From: Vibrio owensii CAIM 1854 = LMG 25443
GTDB lineage: Bacteria; Pseudomonadota; Gammaproteobacteria; Enterobacterales; Vibrionaceae
Direction: 5' to 3'
Assembly (NCBI RefSeq): GCF_000817815.1
Contig: NZ_JPRD01000057.1
Coordinates: 60,015-124,014 of the forward strand
DNA: 64,000 bases
The notes beneath the pieces are model-generated. The model ran no database searches and had not been told where the DNA came from. It was given only the letters and a program-made list of their open reading frames with translations. Numbering within the stretch: position 1 is the first letter of the stretch; every line of letters starts with the position of its first letter. Shown in pieces: positions 46,722 through 55,668 of this stretch. The position numbers were made by a program, and so were the translations under genes.

Positions 46722-48227
46722 ATGACGTCAAGAATACCGTTTTACCTGTCAATCATCCTTTTGGTGGTTGCGGGCATCGCTTTGAGTGTTTTCAGACATC
46801 AGAATTACGGCGTTCCATGGACTCCAGGTGAAACGCGTCAAGTTTGGGATGTTGAAGCCCGCATTGAGTTCAATGCAAATGGCGGTGAAGTTAAAGCTTC
46901 TCTCGCTGCTCCTCATACACAAAAAGGCTACACCTTAATCGGTGAGTCGGCGTCATCTCCTGGTTATGGTGTTTCTTACGTAAACTCTGATTCAGGTCGT
47001 CGTGCTGAATGGTCTATCCGCCAAGCAACTGGCGCACAAACCATTTACTACAAAGCCCAATTCTTGGTTGATCCACAAGCAAAAGTGGATGAACAGCCAC
47101 CAACCGGTGAAATTGCCAAACCAACCCTTTCAGCACCTCAACAAGCGGCAGCAAATGCGTTGATTGAGCGTGCAATGAGCCGTTCAGCAGACAATGAGAC
47201 ATTCGCTCGTGAGCTGATCAAAACACTGAACGATCCAGATAGCCAAAACGCAGCACTGATTCTAAATGACTTTGATCGTACCGATGCTCTGCACAAAATT
47301 CTGCTTACCGCTGGCGTACAGAGTAAGACCGTTGGCGTTATCGAGCTGGAAGATGGACGTCGCCGTCAAACGATTCAACCTATGGTTCAAGTTTGGTCTG
47401 GCGATAAGTGGGTACTCTTCTCACCAAACTCTGAGCAAGCTGCAGCGCAGCCTAACCTGCTTGTTTGGGATGAATCGAATGTTTCCCTACTTGACCTAGT
47501 GGGCGGCAAAAACAGCCAAGTTCACTTCTCTATGATCAAGCAGGAGCTCACACCGCAAGAAGCAACCAACAACAAAGTGGAAGCTGACGGTCTATTGAAC
47601 CTGTCCATCCACAGCCTACCTCTTGAAGAGCAGGCGATGTTTAAGACCATCATGCTGATTCCAATTGGTGCTCTTATTGTTGTATTCCTGCGCGTTATCA
47701 TCGGTCTTAAGACATCCGGTACCTTCATGCCAGTTCTTATTGCGGTTGCCTTTGTACAAACGCAACTTGTAACAGGTATCGTCGGCTTCCTACTGATTGT
47801 CGGTACGGGTCTGATCATCCGAAGTTACTTATCGAGGCTAAACTTACTTCTGGTCGCAAGGATATCCGCGGTTATCATCACAGTAATCATGATCATCTCT
47901 GTGTTTACCGTTGTGGCATTCAAGATTGGTCTGACTGAGGGTCTAACCATTACCTTCTTCCCAATGATCATCTTGTCATGGACGATCGAACGTATGTCGA
48001 TTCTATGGGAAGAAGAAGGCGCGAAAGAAGTTGCCCTTCAAGGTGGTGGCTCACTACTGACCGCGGTACTGGTTTACTTGGCAATGACCAACACCTACAT
48101 CCAGCACCTAACGTTTAACTTTATCGGCCTACAGCTCATTGTACTGGCAGGTATTCTACTACTAGGTACATACACGGGTTACCGTCTAACTGAGCTACGT
48201 CGCTTTAAACCACTAGCGGAGGACTAA
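46722..48227 (+). CDS. inactive transglutaminase-like domain fused to seven membrane helices
   Basis: 501 residues. A signal-anchor helix (about 6-24), an extracytoplasmic beta-rich domain (about 35-115), a transglutaminase-like domain (about 140-250), and about seven membrane helices (315-495). There is not a single cysteine in the protein, so the classical Cys-His-Asp transglutaminase activity is absent; this agrees with the family named for an inactive transglutaminase plus 7TM. It lies 11 bases after the retropepsin gene and 3 bases before the ATP-grasp gene, so the three are surely co-transcribed. Proposed role: membrane receptor or channel that binds a peptide tag. Function unproven. 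Confidence 0.88.
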   Translation: MTSRIPFYLSIILLVVAGIALSVFRHQNYGVPWTPGETRQVWDVEARIEFNANGGEVKASLAAPHTQKGYTLIGESASSPGYGVSYVNSDSGRRAEWSIRQATGAQTIYYKAQFLVDPQAKVDEQPPTGEIAKPTLSAPQQAAANALIERAMSRSADNETFARELIKTLNDPDSQNAALILNDFDRTDALHKILLTAGVQSKTVGVIELEDGRRRQTIQPMVQVWSGDKWVLFSPNSEQAAAQPNLLVWDESNVSLLDLVGGKNSQVHFSMIKQELTPQEATNNKVEADGLLNLSIHSLPLEEQAMFKTIMLIPIGALIVVFLRVIIGLKTSGTFMPVLIAVAFVQTQLVTGIVGFLLIVGTGLIIRSYLSRLNLLLVARISAVIITVIMIISVFTVVAFKIGLTEGLTITFFPMIILSWTIERMSILWEEEGAKEVALQGGGSLLTAVLVYLAMTNTYIQHLTFNFIGLQLIVLAGILLLGTYTGYRLTELRRFKPLAED

Positions 48228-48230
48228 ACG

Positions 48231-49199
48231 ATGTTTGAACGTTTTACTTCGCCAGCAAAACTCCGCCATAAAGGCATTATGGGGATGAACAAGCGTAACC
48301 ACAGTTACATTGGTCGTTACAATGATCGTTCTAAATACCCTTTGGTGGATGACAAGCTCAAAACCAAAATTATCGCTGAAGCAGCAGGTGCGACTGTGCC
48401 TGCTCTTATTGGCGTGATCGCCAGCCAAGCTGAAGTGAAAAAGATTCACAAGATGGTTGAGAACTGGCCCGGTTTTGTAATCAAGCCAGCTCAAGGCAGT
48501 GGTGGTAAAGGTATCTTGGTTATCACTTCGCACAAAGATGGCGTATATACAAAGCCATCGGGTGCTACCTGCAATAAAGAAGAAGTTGAGCGTCACATCA
48601 GTAACGCACTTGCGGGTCTTTTCTCCCTTGGTGGTAAGAACGATGTAGCTGTGGTTGAGAACTTAATTAAGTTTGATGACTGCTTCGACGGCTTCAGTTA
48701 CGAAGGTGTGCCAGACGTACGTATTATCGTATTTAAGGGCTACCCTGTTATGGCGATGATGCGTTGCTCTACAGCAGCATCGGATGGTAAGGCTAACCTT
48801 CACCAAGGCGCGGTAGGTGTCGGTATCGACATTGCTACTGGTAAAGCCATTCGCGCGGTGCAATTTGACCAACCAGTGACTCATCACCCAGATACGGGTA
48901 AAGATCTGTCGACACTGCAAGTGCCTCATTGGGAGCGCTTGTTAGAGCTTGCGTCCAGTGCTTGGGAAATGACAGGTCTAGGTTACATGGGCACCGACAT
49001 GGTATTGGACAAAGAAGAAGGTCCAATGGTGCTTGAACTGAATGCACGTCCTGGCCTAGCGATTCAGATCGCAAACGGTGCAGGTTTGCTGCCTCGTTTA
49101 AAACACATAGAAAACCTTGGTATGCCTGCCGAGTATCCAAAACCGAAAGAGCGCGTAGCCTACGCCGCTGAACAGTTTGGTTCTAAATCTCAGTTCTAA
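48231..49199 (+). CDS. ATP-grasp alpha-L-glutamate ligase-like protein
   Basis: 322 residues. ATP-grasp features: glycine-rich loop VIKPAQGSGGKGILV (about 82-96), metal/ATP site MVLELNARPGLAIQIAN near residue 270, and a short N-terminal domain. Annotated in related genomes as alpha-L-glutamate ligase-like. It should ligate an amino acid or similar amine to a carboxylate in the cytoplasm. Its GGAGG ribosome site lies inside the end of the 7TM gene, implying tight coupling. The acceptor is unknown. Confidence 0.88.
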   Translation: MFERFTSPAKLRHKGIMGMNKRNHSYIGRYNDRSKYPLVDDKLKTKIIAEAAGATVPALIGVIASQAEVKKIHKMVENWPGFVIKPAQGSGGKGILVITSHKDGVYTKPSGATCNKEEVERHISNALAGLFSLGGKNDVAVVENLIKFDDCFDGFSYEGVPDVRIIVFKGYPVMAMMRCSTAASDGKANLHQGAVGVGIDIATGKAIRAVQFDQPVTHHPDTGKDLSTLQVPHWERLLELASSAWEMTGLGYMGTDMVLDKEEGPMVLELNARPGLAIQIANGAGLLPRLKHIENLGMPAEYPKPKERVAYAAEQFGSKSQF

Positions 49200-49205
49200 T
49201 CTCCT

Positions 49206-49242
49206 AGCTAGCAGCCATTTCTCTGGTTGCTAGCTTTCTTTT
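49206..49242 (+). terminator. terminator after the ATP-grasp operon
   Basis: AGCTAGCAGCC / GGTTGCTAGCT stem (one G-T pair) followed by TTCTTTT. Confidence 0.7.
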
Positions 49243-49398
49243 CATATTTGAGCGCTATCGCTCTCTTCTTAAGTAATTCATCGTTTTTATCACTGCAATC
49301 GATGATCCAGCTAACAAAATACACATCGATCGTTTCTTTTTTCTGCTGATTTTTGATTTTATATTTTCTCCCCCTTACTCAACTCAAGAGGTTGGGCG

Positions 49399-49551
49399 AT
49401 GCTAACAAAAGAAACTAATAACAATGATACTCCGCTTGTTGAACAAGAGAACTTTGACCAGCACTTACAACGTTTGTCGGAAATCTCTGTCCAAGCACTT
49501 GATGAGCTTGCTGAAATGATCGAAAAAGGAAACGACCTTTCAGAAGAATAG
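49399..49551 (+). CDS. small acidic hypothetical protein, 50 residues
   Basis: An open frame begins MLTKETNNND and ends KGNDLSEE. It is preceded by AAGAGG at good spacing and followed by a bidirectional terminator. The C-terminal half is strongly helical with Leu/Ile spacing (LQRLSEISVQALDELAEMIE), suggesting an amphipathic helix. No family was recognised. Codon use and the clear ribosome site favour a real gene; it is likely transcribed alone, since the preceding operon has its own terminator. Confidence 0.65.
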   Translation: MLTKETNNNDTPLVEQENFDQHLQRLSEISVQALDELAEMIEKGNDLSEE

Positions 49552-49581
49552 GACTTACCTTTTCACATTTAAGCGCCTGCT

Positions 49582-49620
49582 AAAAAAGCCGAGACTGTTG
49601 CCCTACAGCTCGGCTTATTT
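49582..49620. terminator. bidirectional terminator
   Basis: AAGCCGAG / CTCGGCTT stem extended by ACTGT / ACAG, flanked by A6 and an ATTT run, between the small protein gene and the convergent dehydrogenase gene. Confidence 0.75.
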
Positions 49621-49639
49621 CATTTTTGGAGGGAGTTGC

Positions 49640-51280
49640 TTATATCAAAGCGGTAGCTGGCTTTTCAATGCTCTCACCTAGACGATAATTTGCTTTGATT
49701 ATATCCGCCACTTTCTCTGCAATCATGATGGTTGGTGCATTGGTATTCCCACCCACCAGCGTCGGCATAATAGAGGCATCGACAACTCTCAGTGCCTCCA
49801 AACCATAAACCTTAAGCTCGTTATCAACCACCGCCAGTGGGTCGCTCTTAGCCCCCATTTTACAAGTGCCGACTGGATGATATTGGGTGTCAGCTCGATT
49901 ACGAATGTCCTGTTCTATCGCTTTGTCATCGGAAGCATCAACCGGATAGAAGTTCTCGCCGCGAATATCCGCGAACGCGTCACTCTCTAGCATCTGGTGC
50001 TGCATCTTCCAGCCTTTGATCATGATTTCCATGTCTTCCGGGTGGCTGAAAAATGCAGGGTCGATACGCGGTTCATCGTAAGGGTTGGTGCTATTGAGCT
50101 TAACGGTGCCAATGCTCTTTGGTCTTAGTAAAGTGACGTGAGAGCTAAAACCATGGCTCATGTGCATTTTGCGCGCATGGTCATCGACAACCGCAACAAC
50201 GAAGACGAATTCCAAATCCGGTACTTTTACTTCGTCATCGGAGCAAAGAAATCCAATGCCCTCGGCAAAGTTACTGCTCATTTTTCCAGTGCGTGCTTTC
50301 ACCCACTGTGGTAAAGCTTTGGTCATCTCTGTTGCCATTTGCAGCGAAACACCGAACGTATCGCGCTTCGCTGTGCATCGATAGGTATGCACTAGGTCAA
50401 TGTGGTCTTGCAGGTTTTCGCCAACGCCCGGCAGTTCATGAACTTGCTCTATCCCGTGCGCTTGTAAGTCTTGTTTGGCCCCAACACCAGATAGCATCAG
50501 GATTTGTGGCGAGCCGAATGCTCCCGCAGAGAGAATCACCTCTTTGTTGCACTTGATCTCAAAGCTATGCCCTTTCAAGCCATATTCAACGCCAACCGCT
50601 CGCTTGCCTTCAAACAACACTTTGTGCGTAGTCGCCTTAGTGATAACGGTCAGATTCGGCCGGTGTAAATTAGGAGTCAGATAAGCTTTGGCGGCACTGC
50701 ATCGCTCACCATTAATTTGCGTGACTTGCGTTTGCATGGCGCCCAGCTGATCTGCGCCATTTATATCTGGATTACGAGGTACACCAATCGATTCACACGC
50801 ATCTAAGAAGCGCTCTACAACGCCACTCGGTGAACGCAGATTAGCAACATTAAGTGGCCCACCTTGCCCATGAAATTCATCATGATGGACTTCGTTATTT
50901 TCTGCTTTCTTGAAGTACGGCAGGCAATCTTGATAGCTCCACCCTTCATTGCCAAGGCTTGCCCAAAGATCGTAGTCATATCGGTGCCCTCTGGCATACA
51001 TCATCGCATTGATAGAACTCGAGCCACCTAACGTCTTGCCCCTTGGTTGATAACCCTTGCTCCCATTCAAGCCCGATTGAGGACTGGTTTCAAAACCCCA
51101 GTTGTTTATTTTGGTTGGCATCATCGCTACCACACCAACCGGCGTATGAATAAAGGGACTTGAATCCGGCCCGCCCGCTTCCAACAAGCATACGGTGACA
51201 TTGGGATCCTCAGTGAGTCGAGACGCTAAAACACATCCGGCTGAACCACCACCCACAATAATAAAATCATAACTGTCCAT
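49640..51280 (-). CDS. GMC-family FAD-dependent alcohol dehydrogenase
   Basis: 546 residues. FAD dinucleotide-binding GGGSAGCVLASRL at the N-terminus, GMC signature 1 (RGKTLGGSSSINAM), signature 2 (SAGAFGSPQILMLSG), and the C-terminal active-site His in YHPVGTCKMG with a second conserved site in GGNTNAPTIM. Similar to AlkJ-type alcohol dehydrogenases and choline dehydrogenase; no betaine genes are nearby, so a primary alcohol other than choline is more likely. The start follows GGAGGT; the second of two adjacent ATGs has better spacing. The start overlaps the end of the acyl-CoA ligase gene by 14 bases. Confidence 0.9.
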   Translation of the reverse strand: MDSYDFIIVGGGSAGCVLASRLTEDPNVTVCLLEAGGPDSSPFIHTPVGVVAMMPTKINNWGFETSPQSGLNGSKGYQPRGKTLGGSSSINAMMYARGHRYDYDLWASLGNEGWSYQDCLPYFKKAENNEVHHDEFHGQGGPLNVANLRSPSGVVERFLDACESIGVPRNPDINGADQLGAMQTQVTQINGERCSAAKAYLTPNLHRPNLTVITKATTHKVLFEGKRAVGVEYGLKGHSFEIKCNKEVILSAGAFGSPQILMLSGVGAKQDLQAHGIEQVHELPGVGENLQDHIDLVHTYRCTAKRDTFGVSLQMATEMTKALPQWVKARTGKMSSNFAEGIGFLCSDDEVKVPDLEFVFVVAVVDDHARKMHMSHGFSSHVTLLRPKSIGTVKLNSTNPYDEPRIDPAFFSHPEDMEIMIKGWKMQHQMLESDAFADIRGENFYPVDASDDKAIEQDIRNRADTQYHPVGTCKMGAKSDPLAVVDNELKVYGLEALRVVDASIMPTLVGGNTNAPTIMIAEKVADIIKANYRLGESIEKPATALI

Positions 51281-52832
51281 CATCTACCTCCGCGACATCT
51301 AAAGGGTGAAGCTCTCGCTTTAAAATCTTGCCTGTGGCGGTCATAGGCAGTGCTTTACGAATGAAAACACGGCGTGGGTATTTGTAGTCAGCAAGTTGTT
51401 CGCGGCACCAAGCGATTAAAGTGTCAGGGCTACAATGCGCATCTTGATGAAGCACGACATGGGCATGCACTTCTTCACCTAGGCGGTCATCATACTCACC
51501 AACGACAGCCACCATCTCTACATCGGGGTGGCACATCAAGACTTCTTCAATCTCACGCGGATACACGTTGTAGCCACCGCGGATAATCATGTCTTTGACG
51601 CGGTCGACGATAAACAAATTACCGTGCTCATCCACACGTCCCATATCACCAGTTAAGAACCAACCATCACGTAACGCGTCACGGGTTGCTTCTGGTCGTC
51701 CGTAATAGCCTTTCATTACACTCGGGCTTTTTATACAGACTTCACCTAACTCCCCGATTGGTCGGGCGTGACCTTTTACATCGGCAATCTTAATCACGTA
51801 GCCACACAATGGTTGCCCGACACTGCCAGGCAGTCTGTCGCCATCAATATGATTAAACGTGGCCACTGGTGCGGTTTCTGACAATCCATAACCTTCCAGT
51901 ACTGGCAGCTCAAAGCGATGCTCAAACTGGCGAATCACTTCTACCGGCATAGAGGCACCACCAGAAACGCCTAAGCGAAGGCTATGTTTCACCAATTCAG
52001 AATGCTCCGGAGATTGTTCGCCCGCTCTGAGTAGTGCGATATACATGGTTGGCACACCAGCAAATACGCTGACTTTATGTTGGATGATTTGCTCAATGAC
52101 GAACTTCGATTCAAAGCGCGGGATCAACACCATGGTAGAGCCTGTCAGCACGCTGGCATTCATCATGACGGTTTGACCGAAACTGTGGAACAGCGGTAAG
52201 GTTGCCATGGTCGTGTCACTGTATTCCAAGCGCATCAGGTATTGAGAGGACATGGCATTGGTTAGCATATTCGTGTGGGACAATTCTGCTCCTTTCGGCT
52301 GCCCTGTGGTACCTGAGGTATAAAGAATCACCGCGGTGTCATCGCCTTGTCTTGTCACCGATTCAAAAGGCTCGAGTTCTTCGGCAAGCCAAGCGTCTAT
52401 TGCATGCTCCCCTTCCTCACATTGAGCAGAGAGCGAGATAAAATATTCGCACTGCTCAGCCTGAGAAAAACCTTGTCTGCCATAGCTTCCCATTGACAGT
52501 TCTTCGCTTCCTTCAAAACAGAAATACGCTTTAGCATCAGAATCATTGAGGTGATAGGCGATCTCTCGCCCTTTAAACAACACATTCAAAGGCACAACCA
52601 CGCAACCTGCTTTTAAAATGCCGTAATACACCATGGGGAAATAAGTGATGTTTGGACAAGACAACGCGACTTTATCTCCGGCTTCAAGTCCCAGTCGCTT
52701 CAAGTTGGTTGCGATGTTACCTGCGAATTTGTCGAGTAGTGCGTAACTGATTTCATCATCGCCCATCCTGAGCGACGCTTTAGAGGGAAAGAGCGCCGCA
52801 CTGCGCTCCAGATTGACAGCAAGGTTGTGCAT
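51267..52832 (-). CDS. AMP-dependent acyl-CoA synthetase/ligase
   Basis: 521 residues of the adenylate-forming superfamily: P-loop YTSGTTGQPKGAE, A5 motif GYGLSETAP, FLTGDMGR hinge region and the C-terminal catalytic lysine in TATGKILKREL. Forms an acyl-CoA from a carboxylic acid, ATP and CoA. Substrate is unpredicted; medium-chain or aromatic acids are possible. It sits between the aldehyde and alcohol dehydrogenase genes on the same strand, so it likely activates the acid they produce. Confidence 0.93.
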   Translation of the reverse strand: MHNLAVNLERSAALFPSKASLRMGDDEISYALLDKFAGNIATNLKRLGLEAGDKVALSCPNITYFPMVYYGILKAGCVVVPLNVLFKGREIAYHLNDSDAKAYFCFEGSEELSMGSYGRQGFSQAEQCEYFISLSAQCEEGEHAIDAWLAEELEPFESVTRQGDDTAVILYTSGTTGQPKGAELSHTNMLTNAMSSQYLMRLEYSDTTMATLPLFHSFGQTVMMNASVLTGSTMVLIPRFESKFVIEQIIQHKVSVFAGVPTMYIALLRAGEQSPEHSELVKHSLRLGVSGGASMPVEVIRQFEHRFELPVLEGYGLSETAPVATFNHIDGDRLPGSVGQPLCGYVIKIADVKGHARPIGELGEVCIKSPSVMKGYYGRPEATRDALRDGWFLTGDMGRVDEHGNLFIVDRVKDMIIRGGYNVYPREIEEVLMCHPDVEMVAVVGEYDDRLGEEVHAHVVLHQDAHCSPDTLIAWCREQLADYKYPRRVFIRKALPMTATGKILKRELHPLDVAEVDDGQL

Positions 52833-52914
52833 CCATGATCTCCTTTGTTTCGAAAGGCAGTCAGCGAGTGTCGACTGCCGAAGATTCTTTATGTAGAAAG
52901 GTAAGAATTGAGAG

Positions 52915-54405
52915 TTACGAGAGCTTGTTTAAATCTGGGTCGGGTTTGCCCGCGAACACACGTAACACCAGTTTTTGCACCACGTTTCCGTATGGCGGTG
53001 CAAACAACTGAATTGGGAACCAATCGCGCATTTTGAGTACCGTGCGTGCATGGCTGAGTTCACGGAAACCTTCTTCGCCGTGGTAGTTACCAATACCGGA
53101 GTTACCTACACCGCCAAAAGGCACCGAATGATTGAGCACATGCCATCCCCAGTCGTTAATGGTGACCCCACCGCTGTGGGTTTGAGTAAGCAAAGTTTCA
53201 CGTTGTTCTGAGTTGTTGCTAAACAGATAGCAAGCCAGTGGTCGAGGTCTTTGGACGATGTATTGAATCACTTCATCAATTGAACGATAGGTATGCACTG
53301 GTAAAAGAGGCCCAAAGATCTCTTCTTGGCAGATACGCATATCCGGCGTTAGGTTGGTTGCGATATACAGCGGCGTTTTTCGCCCTTCGCCATAATCAAG
53401 ACACTGGGTAATGGTTGCCCCTTTCTCGCGTGCATCATTGAGCAAATCATGGAAGCGTTTGTGCTGTGCCTCATCCACCAGTGCGGTGTAATCCTGATTG
53501 GCTTTGATTTCGCCATACATAGTTTGATGAGCAAGCTTTAACGCCTCGACAAAAGCCTCTTGCTTTCCTTCTGGTACAAAGGCGTAATCTGGCGCGATAC
53601 ATATTTGACCAGAGTTAAAGCCCTTACCATGAGCAATGCGTTCTGCTGCTTTGGTGACATCGTAATCGTCAAACACCACCACAGGGGATTTCCCCCCTAA
53701 TTCGAGGGTCACAGGCGTAAGGTTCGCAGCCGCATTTGCCATGATGATCTTTCCGCTTGCTGGCGATCCGGTGAACACCAAATGATCAAAAGGTAGATGA
53801 GAGATTTCCATCGCTTCAGGATGATCACCTTCGACAATGCGCACTAAATTCTCTGGGTAAATTTCTCCGAGCATGCGACGCAGTTGACGAGTGGTTTCTG
53901 GGCAATTTGGGGGCATCTTGATCATGCAGCGGTTGCCCGCGGCTAGCGCGGTGATCATAGGGCCAATAGAAAGATACAAAGGGAAGTTCCAAGGACAAAT
54001 GATGCCTACCACCCCTTTAGGTTGATAACGCACTTCCAGCTTATTGCCTTTGAACAACCATTCAGTAGGTCTACGGCTTGGTTTCATCCAACCTTTTAGG
54101 TGTTTGACTACATGGTTAATATCGAGAATCGGAGCCAATACATCTGCCATGATAGATTCGGTATGGCTTCGCCCCCCAAAGTCTTGGCTCATGGCCTCTG
54201 CTAGTACATCTTGATATCGGGAAAGCTGCTTTTTTAAGGCTAATAAACGATGCTTTCTCACCGTGTAACTCGATAAAGGCTCAGCTTGATATGCTGATTT
54301 CAATTCATCGAACCACTTTTCGAGTTCGCTCACTGCTGGGTAATTAGTCGCTATCATTCCTTGATCGCGTAGCACTTCCTTATCTTGCTTTGCCAGTACA
54401 TTCAT
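52915..54405 (-). CDS. aldehyde dehydrogenase, coniferyl aldehyde dehydrogenase-like
   Basis: 496 residues from the ATG at 54405 (GGAGAG upstream). NAD(P)-binding ICPWNFPLYL and FTGSPASGK, catalytic Glu in LELGGKSP, and nucleophile Cys in FNSGQICIAPDY. The short form with a hydrophobic C-terminal part (DWFPIQLFAPPYG) resembles class 3/CalB-type enzymes that oxidise fatty or aromatic aldehydes. First gene of the catabolic operon, divergent from the AraC-type regulator. Confidence 0.92.
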   Translation of the reverse strand: MNVLAKQDKEVLRDQGMIATNYPAVSELEKWFDELKSAYQAEPLSSYTVRKHRLLALKKQLSRYQDVLAEAMSQDFGGRSHTESIMADVLAPILDINHVVKHLKGWMKPSRRPTEWLFKGNKLEVRYQPKGVVGIICPWNFPLYLSIGPMITALAAGNRCMIKMPPNCPETTRQLRRMLGEIYPENLVRIVEGDHPEAMEISHLPFDHLVFTGSPASGKIIMANAAANLTPVTLELGGKSPVVVFDDYDVTKAAERIAHGKGFNSGQICIAPDYAFVPEGKQEAFVEALKLAHQTMYGEIKANQDYTALVDEAQHKRFHDLLNDAREKGATITQCLDYGEGRKTPLYIATNLTPDMRICQEEIFGPLLPVHTYRSIDEVIQYIVQRPRPLACYLFSNNSEQRETLLTQTHSGGVTINDWGWHVLNHSVPFGGVGNSGIGNYHGEEGFRELSHARTVLKMRDWFPIQLFAPPYGNVVQKLVLRVFAGKPDPDLNKLS

Positions 54406-54453
54406 GTTTCTCTCCAACTGTGCAATTTATTCAATTACAACATTTTGATAACA

Positions 54454-54509
54454 TGTCGCACAGGTTACAAAAAGACAATAAACGGTGATATTCGGACAGC
54501 TTTGCGACA
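54454..54509. promoter_or_regulatory. inverted TGTCGCA/TGCGACA pair in the divergent control region
   Basis: TGTCGCA (54454-54460) and TGCGACA (54503-54509) form an inverted pair in the 165-base region between the aldehyde dehydrogenase and the AraC-type gene, each flanked by an ACATG / CATG element. They are candidate binding sites for the adjacent regulator; this is inference. Confidence 0.4.
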
Positions 54510-54570
54510 AACATGACTGAATAACATCCCAATACCCGCTAGGATTGATCCAAATGTAAAGGGGGCAACG

Positions 54571-55605
54571 ATGGAATACACCGCTGTTTATGAGCCAGAT
54601 ACCCAAGCTTGTGGTGTTTTGGATTTGCAGTTACTCAATCGCTATCTAGAGCCTAGTGTGAGTATTGATGCCTTACTCACGGGCAGTGGTATCAGTGCGC
54701 CTCAGCTTTATGCTCCCGATACCCACATTACCCTCGCACAAAAACTGGCAGTATTTAGCAATGCTTTGGCTCAATCAGACGAGCCCGGACTTGGGTTAAA
54801 AGTGGGACAGCAAGCAAGGTTCAGTGACTTTGGGGTGCTAGGTTATGCGGTGTTCAGTAGCAATACCCTACTCGATGCCCTCATGATGGGTTTTAAGTAC
54901 CTAAGACTTGCAGGCCCTGTGCTAAAGAAGAAGATGTGGGTGGAAGATAATTCTGGTTACTTTCGCGCAGAACAACTGATAGACCTACAATCGCTCTTAC
55001 CGTTTTGTTGTGAATACTGGTTTGCGGCCATTCAGAATCTTTGTGAAGAAGTCATGCAGAAACCCTTCCCTTCAACCGTTATCCGTTTCCCTTATCCAGA
55101 ACCTGAATATAGCGAGCTGTATGAGCAAGTATTCCACTGCAAAATTGAGTTCAACAGTAATCAATTAGAATGGCAGTTCGATGCCACCAGCTTGTTTGAG
55201 CCGTTGCCCGCAGCTAATACCATGACATTGCAGATGTGCTTAAAGTCATGCGATGAAATGCTGGCAAAAGTGAGTGGCAATGCCAGTTTGAAAGAGAAGA
55301 TCACCCAGATGTTCGTCGAAAGACCAGGCAGCTACCCTTCAATAGAAGCCCTATCTGCTGAGCTAGGTATGTCTTCAAGAACATTGCGACGTCATCTCAA
55401 ATCGGAAGAAACCAGCTATCAGCAAATCCTTGATCATGTTCGCTTCCACTTGGCTCGTCATTACCTTGCGTCAACACAAATGAGCGTCGAAGAGATCTCG
55501 GAACGCATTGGTTTCTCAGACAGTGCGAACTTCCGTCATGCTTTTCGTAAATGGAGCGGCAACTCACCAAAGCAATATCGTCAAGAAGCAAATCTTACGA
55601 CTTGA
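54571..55605 (+). CDS. AraC-family transcriptional regulator (Arabinose_bd-type N-domain)
   Basis: 344 residues. An N-terminal ligand-binding domain of the type found in OruR/GbdR-like regulators (about 15-210, with GLGLKVGQQARFSDFGVLGYA), then two helix-turn-helix motifs at the C-terminus (SIEALSAELGMSSRTLRRHL and VEEISERIGFSDSANFRHAFRKW). It probably controls the divergent dehydrogenase-ligase operon in response to the pathway substrate. GGGGGC precedes the ATG. Confidence 0.92.
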   Translation: MEYTAVYEPDTQACGVLDLQLLNRYLEPSVSIDALLTGSGISAPQLYAPDTHITLAQKLAVFSNALAQSDEPGLGLKVGQQARFSDFGVLGYAVFSSNTLLDALMMGFKYLRLAGPVLKKKMWVEDNSGYFRAEQLIDLQSLLPFCCEYWFAAIQNLCEEVMQKPFPSTVIRFPYPEPEYSELYEQVFHCKIEFNSNQLEWQFDATSLFEPLPAANTMTLQMCLKSCDEMLAKVSGNASLKEKITQMFVERPGSYPSIEALSAELGMSSRTLRRHLKSEETSYQQILDHVRFHLARHYLASTQMSVEEISERIGFSDSANFRHAFRKWSGNSPKQYRQEANLTT

Positions 55606-55624
55606 GCTTTGATACAACAGATAC

Positions 55625-55656
55625 AAAAACGCCCGCGTTCATTGCGGGCGTTTTAT
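55625..55656. terminator. bidirectional terminator
   Basis: AAAACGCCCGC / GCGGGCGTTTT stem with a 7-base loop between the convergent araC-type gene and mukB. Confidence 0.9.
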
Positions 55657-55668
55657 TAGATTCGGAGT

